Shown: positions 10,039 through 18,585 of the stretch, in pieces
How positions within the stretch are numbered: the first letter of the stretch is position 1
Layout: the number at the start of each line of letters is the position of its first letter
Source: DATJPD01 sp035506575
GTDB taxonomy: Bacteria; Pseudomonadota; Alphaproteobacteria; CACIAM-22H2
NCBI GenBank assembly: GCA_035506575.1
Contig: DATJPD010000049.1
Location: 1-64,000, forward strand
Direction: 5' to 3'
Length of the DNA: 64,000 nt
Position numbers and translations under genes: made by a program
Notes under the pieces: generated by a model
The model's input: only the letters and a program-made list of their open reading frames with translations
Database searches by the model: none
What the model was told of the DNA's origin: nothing

Positions 10039-10451
10039 GGCGACGGCGCCTTCGAGACCCGCGCGCCGCCGTTGCCTGGCCAGTCGGGCAGCCCGCGCTC
10101 GGCGATTTTCTTCATCGCCTGGTCGATCGGGATGTGCACCACGCCGTGCGCCTGGTCGATCCAGCCGTAGCTCGTCAGGCGCTCGTGCTTGGCGGCCCGG
10201 AACGCCGCGAGGTCCTGCGCCGGATGAGTTTGCTGGCGGGGCTCGGGGGGGACCACGGTTGGCGCCTTGAAGGCGTCGCGCGTCGAATCCGGATACCCCA
10301 GCGACAGGAAGTACGGGACCAACCCCAGCCACAGGATCACGCCGACCGCGAGCAGGCCGATCGGGCCCATGCGAACGTCCGACGCCTCGAACGCGGTCTC
10401 TGGATTCCGCGGCTCAACCATGCCTGGATGCGAAGAGCGGCGGTCAGGCAT
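10035..10451 (-). CDS. Small single-helix membrane protein of the act/cox operon, function unknown
   Basis: The protein has 138 residues from ATG 10451, overlapping the end of actF by eight bases. One hydrophobic helix (GLLAVGVILWLGLVPYFLSL, near 30-49) is followed by a proline-rich linker. A compact C-terminal motif then reads LTSYGWIDQAHGVVHIPIDQAMKKIAERGLP. The pattern Y-G-W-x-D...V-x-I-P-I-D-x-A-M with a final GLP recurs, from memory, in small proteins near SCO and oxidase genes. It has no cysteine or heme motif. Position between actF and SCO suggests an assembly or supercomplex-linking role, which is inference. Confidence 0.75.
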   Translation of the reverse strand: MPDRRSSHPGMVEPRNPETAFEASDVRMGPIGLLAVGVILWLGLVPYFLSLGYPDSTRDAFKAPTVVPPEPRQQTHPAQDLAAFRAAKHERLTSYGWIDQAHGVVHIPIDQAMKKIAERGLPDWPGNGGARVSKAPSP

Positions 10452-11568
10452 GACCGACCCTCGTGCGCGACACCAGCCACCGGTCGGCGAGGCGGTCGCC
10501 GATGTTGAACCACCCAAGGAAGGCGGCAAACCACAGCCCGCCCGCGCCAACCGCCGACGCCACCGCGAACCAGTCCATGCCGCCGCCGAAGAACAGCGGC
10601 AGCACCAGCCACCAGATGTACAGGAGGTTGATCGGCACGAGCCAGGCGCAGATCGCGCCGAGACCGATGCGGCTGCGTTTGATCGGCGTCCAGATCAGCA
10701 GCAGGAACGGCAGCGCGAACCTGCCGATCATCTCGGCGATCGCTACCGCCAACCAGCCGCCCTGGAAGCGGTGGAGATACCAGGGAATCTCGTCCATCAG
10801 GTTCTCCTCCCACACCGCGAGGAACTGCACGAAGTCGGTGTAGGCCCAGAAAATGACGGCCACGATGAGGATGCTGCCCAATGCGCCGCGCACCTTCGCG
10901 TCCTGGTCGCGGGCGGCAGGGCCCAGGGTGACGGCGATCAGCACGAGGATGGCGAAGCCGGTGATGAACTCGCTGGAGCCGATGATCATCCCGAACATGC
11001 TCGACGACCAGCGCGGCTCGAGCGACATGATCCAGTCGAAGCTGGCAAAGGTGACCGTCGGCGCCATGACGACCAGGCCCACCCCGCTCACCCACGACCC
11101 GGCGCGATCGACGCCGAGCAGGCCGCTCCTGGCGCGCCGCAACGTGATGACCGCACACAGGAGCCACAGGACGTAATACGCGGCGGCGCGGCCCGCGAAT
11201 CCGCCGAGATTGAGATAGAACGCGTTGGGCAGGGTTGCCGCCACGTCCGGGCGGGCCCAGCCGTACAGGTCGGCGAGCCCGGCGATCGGGATCGGCAGGA
11301 AGAGAAGTGCAAACAGCGGAAGGGTCGCGGTTGCCGCTTCGAGCAGCGGACGCAGTGCGGCTCCCCACCCGCCCCCGGCAAGGTCGTGGATCATCAGGAG
11401 CGAGAGCGCGGTCAGCGGCAGGCCGAGCCAGTAGAAATACGCCGTCAGCCATCCGGCGAAGAAGGCGCGCGGCGAGTCCACGAAGGCACCGGCCGCGGCC
11501 GCGACGAGCCCGAGCACCGCGACCATCGCCGCCCAGGGCAGGAGACGGGACAGCTGGGCGCGGCTCAT
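10444..11568 (-). CDS. actF: Alternative complex III membrane subunit ActF
   Basis: The protein has 374 residues and about ten helices. It belongs to the ActF/quinol:cytochrome c oxidoreductase membrane family, a shortened paralogue of the NrfD-like ActC. Typical parts are FASFDWIMSLEPRWSSSMFG and FWAYTDFVQFLAVWEENLMDEIPWY, which are near-diagnostic of this subunit. The start is ATG 11568, overlapping the actE stop by ATGA. It helps form the membrane core that may carry proton conduction channels. Confidence 0.92.
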   Translation of the reverse strand: MSRAQLSRLLPWAAMVAVLGLVAAAAGAFVDSPRAFFAGWLTAYFYWLGLPLTALSLLMIHDLAGGGWGAALRPLLEAATATLPLFALLFLPIPIAGLADLYGWARPDVAATLPNAFYLNLGGFAGRAAAYYVLWLLCAVITLRRARSGLLGVDRAGSWVSGVGLVVMAPTVTFASFDWIMSLEPRWSSSMFGMIIGSSEFITGFAILVLIAVTLGPAARDQDAKVRGALGSILIVAVIFWAYTDFVQFLAVWEENLMDEIPWYLHRFQGGWLAVAIAEMIGRFALPFLLLIWTPIKRSRIGLGAICAWLVPINLLYIWWLVLPLFFGGGMDWFAVASAVGAGGLWFAAFLGWFNIGDRLADRWLVSRTRVGHA

Positions 11569-12080
11569 TTGAGCTTCGCCTTCTCGTCGGCCGGCAGGTC
11601 GGCCACGGACTCGCGGCGGCTCAGCTGCAGCGCCCGGATATAGGCGGCGATCGCCCAACGGTCGTTGGGCGCCACCCGCGCCGCGTACGGGTACATGGCG
11701 CCGTAGCCGTTCGTGATGACGTCGTAGAAGTGCTGGAGCGGCGCTTTGATCAGGCGGTCCTCCGTGTAGTCCGGCGGATGGGGGAAGCCGCGGCGGACGA
11801 TCATGCCGTCGCCGTCGCCCACCACGCTGTGGCAGGGCGCGCAGTAGATGTCGAAGCGCTCGCGCCCGCGCTGGATCACTGCGAAGGTCAGCGGCGGGAC
11901 CGGCTGCCCGTCGTCGCGCGCCACGGTCCCCTCGGGCGGCAGGCGATCGGCCGTGCCGCCGTCCGGACCGCCGCTCTCGTACACCTTGCGTTTGGGCTGC
12001 GTCGCCATGCGGTCGCAGCCTGCGACCGCGACGATCAGCACCGCGGCCACGGCGCCCATGAGCAGGCGAGCCCGGGTCAC
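11565..12080 (-). CDS. actE: Alternative complex III monoheme cytochrome c lipoprotein ActE
   Basis: The protein has 171 residues. It begins with GTG at 12080, in a GTGA overlap with actD. A signal sequence ends in the lipobox-like AVAGC, so the mature protein is probably lipid-anchored at Cys near residue 22. One heme motif, CAPCH, lies near residue 80, with MIVRRGF and YGAMYPYAARV downstream, where a Met probably supplies the second ligand. In the complex ActE passes electrons from the pentaheme ActA toward the oxidase. Confidence 0.9.
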   Translation of the reverse strand: MTRARLLMGAVAAVLIVAVAGCDRMATQPKRKVYESGGPDGGTADRLPPEGTVARDDGQPVPPLTFAVIQRGRERFDIYCAPCHSVVGDGDGMIVRRGFPHPPDYTEDRLIKAPLQHFYDVITNGYGAMYPYAARVAPNDRWAIAAYIRALQLSRRESVADLPADEKAKLK

Positions 12081-12607
12081 GCGGCAAGCTCCGTCAGCCG
12101 GCGGGCGTGGCAATCGCGCGCGATGTCGCCCAGTCGTTCGCGGTCGAACCGCTCGTCCGTCGCGTCGATCCACAGAAAGAATGCATCCCGCGAGGCGCGC
12201 TCGAAATCGCGCACCGCCCAGACCGGATGGTGGAATTTGGGCAGGCGGTTGAACAGCAGGAACAGCAGGAACCCGCCGGTCACCGCCCACACCACGCCGA
12301 ACTCGAACAGGGTCGGCACGAAGGCGGGCCAGCTGTTCAACGGCCGCCCGCCGACATTGATCGGGTAGCTGACGGCCGCACCCCAGTACTGCATGACGAA
12401 TCCCCAAACGACCCCGGCGGCGCCGCAGAGAAAGATCAACATCGGCAGCAGGGTCTGCCGCCCGACCAGAAGCTCGTTGAGCTCCTCCACCGGAAACGGC
12501 GTGTAGGTCTCGATCCGCCGCGCACCGAGCTCGCGCAGGCGTCGCGTCGCCGCAACCAGGTCCTGCACGGTGCCGAACTCGGCCACCACGGCGCGGAGCG
12601 CGGTCAT
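12077..12607 (-). CDS. actD: Alternative complex III membrane subunit ActD
   Basis: The protein has 176 residues. A cytoplasmic N-terminal part (VVAEFGTVQDLVAATRRLRELGARRIETYTPFPVEEL) precedes two helices near 55-80 and 100-120, separated by YPINVGGRPLNSWPAFVPTLFEFG, which is typical of ActD. No cofactor motif is present. ATG 12607 overlaps the actC stop (ATGA). It is a structural subunit of the quinol:cytochrome c oxidoreductase. Confidence 0.92.
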   Translation of the reverse strand: MTALRAVVAEFGTVQDLVAATRRLRELGARRIETYTPFPVEELNELLVGRQTLLPMLIFLCGAAGVVWGFVMQYWGAAVSYPINVGGRPLNSWPAFVPTLFEFGVVWAVTGGFLLFLLFNRLPKFHHPVWAVRDFERASRDAFFLWIDATDERFDRERLGDIARDCHARRLTELAA

Positions 12608-13962
12608 GGCCGGTCCCCCACATGCTCGTGCACGGTCTCGCGCATCTCGCTGATCGAGACGATCGGCACGAATCGCAGGACGACAAGAAAGCCGGTGAAG
12701 AACAGCCCGACCGAGCCCAGGAGAATCGACCAGTCCCACACCGTGCCGGCGTAGACGTACCAGGCCGAGGGCATGAAATCCTGGTAGAGGCTCGTGACCA
12801 CGATGATGTAGCGCTCTATCCACATGCCGACGATGACCGACAGCGCCAGCACCATCAGCAGGATCTCGCTGCGGCGCACGGCCGGGAACCACAGGAGCTG
12901 CGGCAGTACGCAATTGAGCGCGATCTTGACCCAGTAGGTCGCCCCGTAATGGCCGTAGAGGCGGTTCAGGAACATGTGCAGGTCGAAGATGTTGCCGCTG
13001 TAGAACGGCATGAACGCCTCGAGCCCGTACGAGTAGGTCAGCATCAGCCCGCAGACGAGCATCAGCTTCGCCAGCACGTTGAGGTGGCGCCCGGTGATGT
13101 AGGTCTCGAGCCGGTATAGCCGCCGCACCGGGATCATGAGCAGCAGCACCGTCGCGATCCCGGAATACACGGCGCCGAAGACGAAATACGGCGAGAACTG
13201 CAGCGAGTGCCAGCCGGGCACGAGGCCGCCCGAAAAATCGAGGCCGACGATGCTGTGCACCGAGACGACCATCGGCGCCAGAAGGCAGGCGAGAATGCCG
13301 TACACCGTCTGGTAGGTCTTCCACTGGCTGGCCGAGCCGCGCCAGCCGAGCGCCAGCAGGCCATAGAAGACCCGCCACGGCGTCGTCGGTGCGCGATCGC
13401 GCATCGACGCGAAATCCGGGACGAGGCCGAGATACCAGAACAGGATGGAGGCGAAGATGTAGCAGATGAGGGCGAAGAAATCCCACAGCAGCGGACTGCG
13501 GAACTGCGGCCAGATCCCCATGACGTTGGGATACGGAAACAGCCAGTAGAACAGGCCCTGCCGGCCGAGGTGGAAGATCGGCATCAGGCCGGCGCAGGCC
13601 GCCCCCCACAAGGTCATCGATTCGGCGATGCGATTGGTAGCCCGCCGCCACTCGGACCCGGTGAGATAGAACAAGGCCGAAATGATCGTCCCGCCGCTCG
13701 CGATGCCGATCCACCAGACGTAGTTCGCGAGCGCAAAACCCCAGGCGACCGGGATGTTCACGCCCCACGTGCCGATGCCGACGACGAACAGCTCGGACGC
13801 GGCGACCACCAGAAGCACCACGAACGCGCCGGACAGCCCGACCGCGACCCACCACCACAACGGCGCCGGCTGCCGGACGACGACGTCGCAGACCCTGTCG
13901 GTCACGTCCGCGAGGCTGGCGCGGGGGCCGAGGATCGGTGCGGCGTCGGCGGTCCGGCTCAC
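12604..13962 (-). CDS. actC: Alternative complex III quinol-binding membrane subunit ActC (NrfD/PsrC family)
   Basis: The protein has 452 residues and about ten helices with the NrfD-family core: SELFVVGIGTWGVNIPVAWG, NYVWWIGIASGGTIISA, HLGRQGLFYWLFPYPN and HSIVGLDFSGGLVPGWHS. These residues surround the periplasmic-side quinol site in the family. The start is GTG 13962, one base after the actB stop; the in-frame ATG at 14088 would run far back into actB and is rejected. ActC oxidises menaquinol or ubiquinol with the iron-sulphur subunit ActB. Confidence 0.94.
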   Translation of the reverse strand: MSRTADAAPILGPRASLADVTDRVCDVVVRQPAPLWWWVAVGLSGAFVVLLVVAASELFVVGIGTWGVNIPVAWGFALANYVWWIGIASGGTIISALFYLTGSEWRRATNRIAESMTLWGAACAGLMPIFHLGRQGLFYWLFPYPNVMGIWPQFRSPLLWDFFALICYIFASILFWYLGLVPDFASMRDRAPTTPWRVFYGLLALGWRGSASQWKTYQTVYGILACLLAPMVVSVHSIVGLDFSGGLVPGWHSLQFSPYFVFGAVYSGIATVLLLMIPVRRLYRLETYITGRHLNVLAKLMLVCGLMLTYSYGLEAFMPFYSGNIFDLHMFLNRLYGHYGATYWVKIALNCVLPQLLWFPAVRRSEILLMVLALSVIVGMWIERYIIVVTSLYQDFMPSAWYVYAGTVWDWSILLGSVGLFFTGFLVVLRFVPIVSISEMRETVHEHVGDRP

Positions 13963-13963
13963 C

Positions 13964-16957
13964 TCATTCCTCCTCGAGCTCGGGGTTGACGTTGCGCAGA
14001 TGCGCCTCGTAGGTCGTGCGCGGGCGCGTGTTGAGCTCGGCCAGGAGCTGATAGTCAAGCGGGCTCGCCTTGCGGGCCGCCACGGCACTCTGCTTGTCGT
14101 TCATGTCGCCAAAGACGATGGCCTGCGTCGGGCACGCCGCCTGGCAGGCCGTCTTGACCTCGCCCTCGCGGACGCGCCGGTCCTCGCGGTCGGCCGCGAT
14201 CTCCGCCTCGCGGATGCGCTGGATGCAATAGGTGCACTTCTCCATCACGCCGCGGTCGCGCACCGTGACGTCGGGATTCCACGCGTCGGGCAGGCGCGGA
14301 TCATGGCGCGTGAATCCGAAGAAATTGAAGCGCCGCACCTTGTACGGGCAATTGTTGGAGCAGAAGCGCGTGCCGACGCAGCGGTTGTAGACCATGACGT
14401 TGAGGCCATCGCTGTCGTGCATCGTCGCTTGCACCGGGCAGACGACCTCGCACGGGGCATCCTCGCAATGCATGCAGGGCACCGGCTGGAAATAGGTGCC
14501 CGGCGCGTCGGGCTCGCCGCTGTAATAGCGGTCGATGCGCAGCCAGTGCATCAAGCGGCCGCGGTCGGCCTCCTCCTTGCCGACCACCGGCGTGTTGTTC
14601 TCGGCCGCGCACGCCACCACGCAGGCCCCGCAGCCGACGCACGAGTTGAGGTTCACCGCCATGGCCCAGGCGTAGCGGGGATAATCGTAGCTCGGGTAGA
14701 TCGACCGCGTCGGCGCTTCGGGATCGCGCCTGTCCATCTTGTGCAGGAAGTCCGGATCGTGCGCGAACTGGTCGAGCGGCGCACTGATCACCATGTCGCG
14801 GCCGGCCATCGTCTGCTCGTGCTGCGAGGAGACGAGGTGATAGCGGCGCCCGGTGGGCTTCACGCTGACTCCCGCCGCACGCCAGACGGTGTCCGACGTC
14901 CGCAGCGGATACAGGTCGAACCCGGTGCCGTGGCCGACATTTCCGGCGACGCGGCGGCCGAAGCCCAGCGGCAAGGTGAGGCAGTTCTCGGCTTGCGCCG
15001 GCAGGATCCACACCGGCATCTGCACGGTCCGGCCGCCCTGCGCGATCTCGACCATGTCGTCGCCGCGCAGCTTCAGCCGCTCTGCGGTGCGGGGCGCGAT
15101 CAGGGCCGCGTTGTCCCACACGAGCTTGGTGTGCCAGCGCGGCAGCTCCTGCAGATAGCCGTTATCCGCGAAGCGGCCATCCCACAGACCGTCGTCCGGC
15201 CGGAACAGGACCGTGAGCGTCTCCCGCGGCGCACCGGCCGGCAGCTTGACCTGGGCGGCCGCGTCGCCGCGCAGCGGCACGTCGACGGGCTTGGCAGCCG
15301 TGCCCGGAACGACGCCGCGGCGCAGTGCCGCGCGCCAGAACCCGTCGAACGGAGCACCCGCGGGCGCCCGACCGCGCCAGGTGTTCTGCACCAGCGCCAT
15401 GCCGTCGGGGCTGATGCTCCCTTGCAGCAGATCGACGATCTCGTGCGCCGAACGGCCGAGATAGAGCGGCCGCACCTGCGGCTGGATGATGCTGGCCGTG
15501 CCGTCGTAGGCGAGCGCGTCGCTCCATGCCTCGAGGTCGTGAGTGGCCGGCAGATGCCACACGCACCGCGACGCGGTCTCGTCGACATAGGGGCCCAGAT
15601 GGACGGCGAACGGCACCTTGGCCAGGGCCCCGGCGAACTCCAGGTCGGCCGGCGCCGTGAATGCCGGATTGACATCGAGGATCAGCAGCGTGTCGACCGC
15701 GCCGGCGTTCATGTCGCGCGCGAGTTCGCCGAGCGAGCCAAGCTGGTTCACCGCACCCACGGCAACCGGCTCGATCATGTCCAACGTATGGCCACGCGCG
15801 CCAAGCGCCTCATTGATCGCATGAACCAGAACGTGCGCCTCCGCCGGCAGCTCCGGCCCGACATGCACCAGGGCAGCACCGCGATGCGCCACCAGGTCGC
15901 GCGCCACGGCGGCGAGCCACGGCGATGGCGCGGGCGCGAAGCCCTCGGGCGCCGCCTTCACGGCCATGGCGAGCGAGCCGAGTGCGGTCATGATGTCGTC
16001 CGGCGGAAGTACCAGACGATGATCGGCCACCGATCCCGCCAAGGTGGGCGTCGCCTCGATGGCGTAGACGCGGCTCATCCGCCCGCCGGTCTCGGTGGCC
16101 CGGCGCTTGGCCGCGAAATCGCGCGCATAGCGCAAATGGCCCGGCGCCCATGACAGCAGGTCGCTGCCGACCGCGAGAAGAACGTCGGCTTTGTCCACGT
16201 GCAGGACGGCATCGAGCGGCCGCCCGAACGCCCGCGTGGTTCCGTCCGCGACAGCCTCCCGACTGATCGCTTCCCACTGATGCCAACGGGCCTCAGGGAA
16301 CGTGCGCAGCAGCGCTGCCATCTGTGCGGCGAAGGTTGGCGACGTCACGGAACCGGTCAGGATGCGCAAGCCACGGCCGTGGGTGCGCAGGAGCTCGGAG
16401 CGCCGCTCGAACAACGCGGAGACGAACGCCTGCTCGCTCGCCGGGACGCCGCGCTGCAGCGGCATCTGCGAGCGCTCCGGATCGTAGAGCGACAGGATCA
16501 GCGCCTGCGACCAGTGACTCGTGGCCCCGAGGCTCGCCGGATGGTCGGGATTGCCTTCGATCTTGATGGGCCGCGCCTGGTAGTGCTTGACCAGCACGCC
16601 TTCGGCGAATCCCCCGAGCGTCGCGGCCGTGGCATAGAAGCGCGGCACCGCCGGCACCATCCCCTCGGGTTCGCGGATATAGGGCAGGAGCTGCTTGCGC
16701 GTTTTTTCCGGTCCGCAGCCGCTGACACTCGCCAGCGCCACGCACGCCGCCATGACCTGGAGCAGCCGCCGCCGGTCGATGCTGGCGTCGCTCCAGCCTT
16801 CGGCCGCAGGAAACTCCTCGCTCATCAGCCGCGCAAACTCGGGATGGCCGGCGGCTTCTTCGAGGCTGCGCCAATAATCACGCCCGCGCGTGCCGGCCAA
16901 GCGCCGGCGGAGCGCTACGAGATCGAGTCCGGGATCGGAACCGTTCAGCGATGGCAC
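13964..16957 (-). CDS. actB: Alternative complex III iron-sulphur subunit ActB
   Basis: The protein has 997 residues, the fused two-part form of the subunit. The N-terminal ~700 residues resemble a molybdopterin oxidoreductase that lacks the cofactor. A signal region with DRRRLLQVMAACVALASVSGCG near residues 60-80 suggests Tat export and possible lipidation. The C-terminal ferredoxin-like domain holds four cysteine groups: CVGCGACVVAC near 770, CMHCEDAPCEVVC, CVGTRFCSNNC, and CTYC with CQAAC. Start choice: the likely start is GTG 16957, just inside the end of actA (13-base overlap), beginning VPSLNGSDPG. An upstream ATG at 17044 would overlap actA by 100 bases. Confidence 0.94.
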   Translation of the reverse strand: MPSLNGSDPGLDLVALRRRLAGTRGRDYWRSLEEAAGHPEFARLMSEEFPAAEGWSDASIDRRRLLQVMAACVALASVSGCGPEKTRKQLLPYIREPEGMVPAVPRFYATAATLGGFAEGVLVKHYQARPIKIEGNPDHPASLGATSHWSQALILSLYDPERSQMPLQRGVPASEQAFVSALFERRSELLRTHGRGLRILTGSVTSPTFAAQMAALLRTFPEARWHQWEAISREAVADGTTRAFGRPLDAVLHVDKADVLLAVGSDLLSWAPGHLRYARDFAAKRRATETGGRMSRVYAIEATPTLAGSVADHRLVLPPDDIMTALGSLAMAVKAAPEGFAPAPSPWLAAVARDLVAHRGAALVHVGPELPAEAHVLVHAINEALGARGHTLDMIEPVAVGAVNQLGSLGELARDMNAGAVDTLLILDVNPAFTAPADLEFAGALAKVPFAVHLGPYVDETASRCVWHLPATHDLEAWSDALAYDGTASIIQPQVRPLYLGRSAHEIVDLLQGSISPDGMALVQNTWRGRAPAGAPFDGFWRAALRRGVVPGTAAKPVDVPLRGDAAAQVKLPAGAPRETLTVLFRPDDGLWDGRFADNGYLQELPRWHTKLVWDNAALIAPRTAERLKLRGDDMVEIAQGGRTVQMPVWILPAQAENCLTLPLGFGRRVAGNVGHGTGFDLYPLRTSDTVWRAAGVSVKPTGRRYHLVSSQHEQTMAGRDMVISAPLDQFAHDPDFLHKMDRRDPEAPTRSIYPSYDYPRYAWAMAVNLNSCVGCGACVVACAAENNTPVVGKEEADRGRLMHWLRIDRYYSGEPDAPGTYFQPVPCMHCEDAPCEVVCPVQATMHDSDGLNVMVYNRCVGTRFCSNNCPYKVRRFNFFGFTRHDPRLPDAWNPDVTVRDRGVMEKCTYCIQRIREAEIAADREDRRVREGEVKTACQAACPTQAIVFGDMNDKQSAVAARKASPLDYQLLAELNTRPRTTYEAHLRNVNPELEEE

Positions 16958-17598
16958 ACCGAGCAATCCGTAAGCGTTTCGGGATGGATGTGATAGGCAC
17001 GCAGCAGCGCCTCGCCGGATGGCGTGTCGGGCGTGCGCCGCCAATTCGGGTCGAATACGGCTTCATGGGGCCGCAGATGCGGCGCCGGGTTCGCATGACA
17101 GTCGAGGCACCAGCTCATGTAGAGGCTGGCGGATTTCCACGTCAGCGGCATGTCGCCGATGGGGCCGTGGCAGGTCGTGCAACCCACGCCCTTGGCGACG
17201 TGAATGCTGTGATCGAAAAACACGTAGTCGGGAAGATAATTGACCGCGTTCCAGCGCAGCGTCTTGCCGGTCGCGTAAGCCTGACGCACCGGCTCCAGCA
17301 TCGTGGCGTTGGTCCAGATCTGCGAATGGCAGGTCATGCAGGTCTGGACCGGCGGCAACCCGGCGTTCGACGACACTTCGACGGCCGTGTGGCAGTAGCG
17401 GCAATCGAGACCGAGACCGGACACGTGGTGCCGATGGCTGAAGGGCACCGGCTGCGGCTGCACGATATTGCGTTGGGTGCTGTAGTCGTCCCAGGGGCCT
17501 CCCCAGCCCCACAACCCCAGACAGACGAGCCCGAGCGCAACCGCCGATAGTCCAACCTTGACGGCCAGATCCGCGCCTGGTCCCAGACCGTTGGCCAT
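16945..17598 (-). CDS. actA: Alternative complex III pentaheme cytochrome c ActA
   Basis: The protein has 217 residues. An uncleaved-looking N-terminal helix (LAVKVGLSAVALGLVCLGLWG) anchors it in the membrane. Five heme c motifs are present in order: CRYCH, CMTCH, CTTCH, CLDCH and CSVCH, the last five residues from the C-terminus. Extra histidines (HRHH, FDHSIHV, HIHPE) can serve as distal ligands. It is the first gene of the operon, so the promoter must lie in 17599-17845. The heme c attachment would be done by the Ccm system encoded at the right end of this window. Confidence 0.95.
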   Translation of the reverse strand: MANGLGPGADLAVKVGLSAVALGLVCLGLWGWGGPWDDYSTQRNIVQPQPVPFSHRHHVSGLGLDCRYCHTAVEVSSNAGLPPVQTCMTCHSQIWTNATMLEPVRQAYATGKTLRWNAVNYLPDYVFFDHSIHVAKGVGCTTCHGPIGDMPLTWKSASLYMSWCLDCHANPAPHLRPHEAVFDPNWRRTPDTPSGEALLRAYHIHPETLTDCSVCHR

Positions 17599-17845
17599 GC
17601 CCGCGTCATCTCCCCGTTTCGCAGACCACCCGCCTCCGCTTGCGTCAGGAATGACGGAGACGTGATGCTGCGCCGCAGAACGGCTGTGAGGTAACGCCTC
17701 TTACGGATGGAGAGTTCCGCTTCCGCGAGGGTGCGGGCGCAGGAGAGTGGAACTGGGTCGACGGGGGCAACGTTTGCGAAATGGGACCCGGGCGTGGCAG
17801 GACCGGACACCAAATGAGGCAACACTAAGGCGGCGTCGAGGCTCG
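17599..17845. promoter_or_regulatory. Divergent intergenic region between the act/cox operon and the PRC-barrel gene
   Basis: These 247 bases carry no gene I can support. They must contain the promoter of the act/cox operon (leftward) and of the PRC-barrel gene (rightward). Bases 17638-17658 contain GCTTGCGTCAGGAATGACGG, whose complement resembles a sequence often seen in intergenic repeats of alphaproteobacteria; a second copy was not found by eye here. No clear -10/-35 pair stands out. Confidence 0.4.
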
Positions 17846-18244
17846 ATGCGCAAGCTGACCCAAGATGCAACTCGGGCGTTCCTCGCGGTCGGGCTCGCCC
17901 TCGCCCCGGCGGCGCTGTGTCGCCCATCGCTGGCGGCGGATGCGCACACCAATCCCAATGCGGCACCGGCGCAGAATGACGCGTTTCGTCATGACCTCAA
18001 GGCCAGCGACGTTATGAGCAGCGACGTGCGCGACGCCTCCGGCCACTACATCGGCAAAGCCGAGGATCTGTTGCTCGATGCGACGAGCGGGCGAATCATG
18101 GCCGCCGTCATCAACGTGAAGGACTTCTTCGGCGTGACCACGAAGAAGATCGTCCTCCCGATCCAGGACCTGAAGATTTCCGGGCAACTCACGACCACGC
18201 TCGACCGGCAAAAGCTTCTGGCTGAGACGCCGGCCGGAGAATGA
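17846..18244 (+). CDS. PRC-barrel domain secreted protein
   Basis: The protein has 132 residues from ATG 17846. A signal peptide runs to about residue 30 (ALAPAALCRPSLAAD). A PRC-barrel domain follows: ASDVMSSDVRDASGHYIGKAEDLLLD, GRIMAAVINVKDFFG and KKIVLPIQDL. The PRC barrel is a small beta fold found in photosynthetic reaction centre H subunits and in many envelope proteins of alphaproteobacteria. Its specific role here is unknown. It is transcribed away from actA. Confidence 0.8.
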   Translation: MRKLTQDATRAFLAVGLALAPAALCRPSLAADAHTNPNAAPAQNDAFRHDLKASDVMSSDVRDASGHYIGKAEDLLLDATSGRIMAAVINVKDFFGVTTKKIVLPIQDLKISGQLTTTLDRQKLLAETPAGE

Positions 18245-18273
18245 CGGGCCGACAGGCGACGGCCGCTCCCGCG

Positions 18274-18585
18274 TCACATGATCGATATCTTGCCGTCGCG
18301 GTCGATTTCGAGGCGGACCGCCGTGTCGAAGCGAAGCGCCCGGCACGACCACGTGCCGCCCTCGCGCTCCTGCAGATTGACGATATCGGAGAATCCCGCG
18401 GCGGCGAGCTTGGCCCGGATGTCACGCGCCTTGGCCAATGTGGCGGTGTTCGACGCGCCCGAATCGGCCGCCACGGGCCCGGCGGCAAGCGCGAGCAGGA
18501 CGCTCGCAGAGGCGGCAGCGCGGCAGCACAGCCCGAGCACGCTGCCGACCGTATAAACGTGCGGGCGGCGGCCATCCATGGTCAT
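18274..18585 (-). CDS. Small secreted protein, PepSY-like fold possible, unknown function
   Basis: The protein has 103 residues. ATG 18585 overlaps the stop of the enolase-family gene (ATGA), which decides the start over the second ATG at 18579. A hydrophobic segment (LCCRAAASASVLLALAAGPVAA) ends near residue 40. The mature part, KARDIRAKLAAAGFSDIVNLQEREGG and VRLEIDRDGKISIM, has the helix-strand-strand pattern of PepSY-type domains. No catalytic motif is visible. Its tight coupling to the upstream gene is odd for an exported protein and may be positional only. Confidence 0.65.
   Translation of the reverse strand: MTMDGRRPHVYTVGSVLGLCCRAAASASVLLALAAGPVAADSGASNTATLAKARDIRAKLAAAGFSDIVNLQEREGGTWSCRALRFDTAVRLEIDRDGKISIM

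Noticed and set aside
12604..14088. ActC start at ATG 14088
   Set aside because: It would place 42 extra residues over the end of actB with no family match; GTG 13962 directly after the actB stop fits the operon pattern.
13754..16153. 799-residue plus-strand frame opposite actB and actC
   Set aside because: It is an antisense shadow of genes with heme, iron-sulphur and quinol motifs; its own sequence is low-complexity Arg/Ala/His-rich without any domain.
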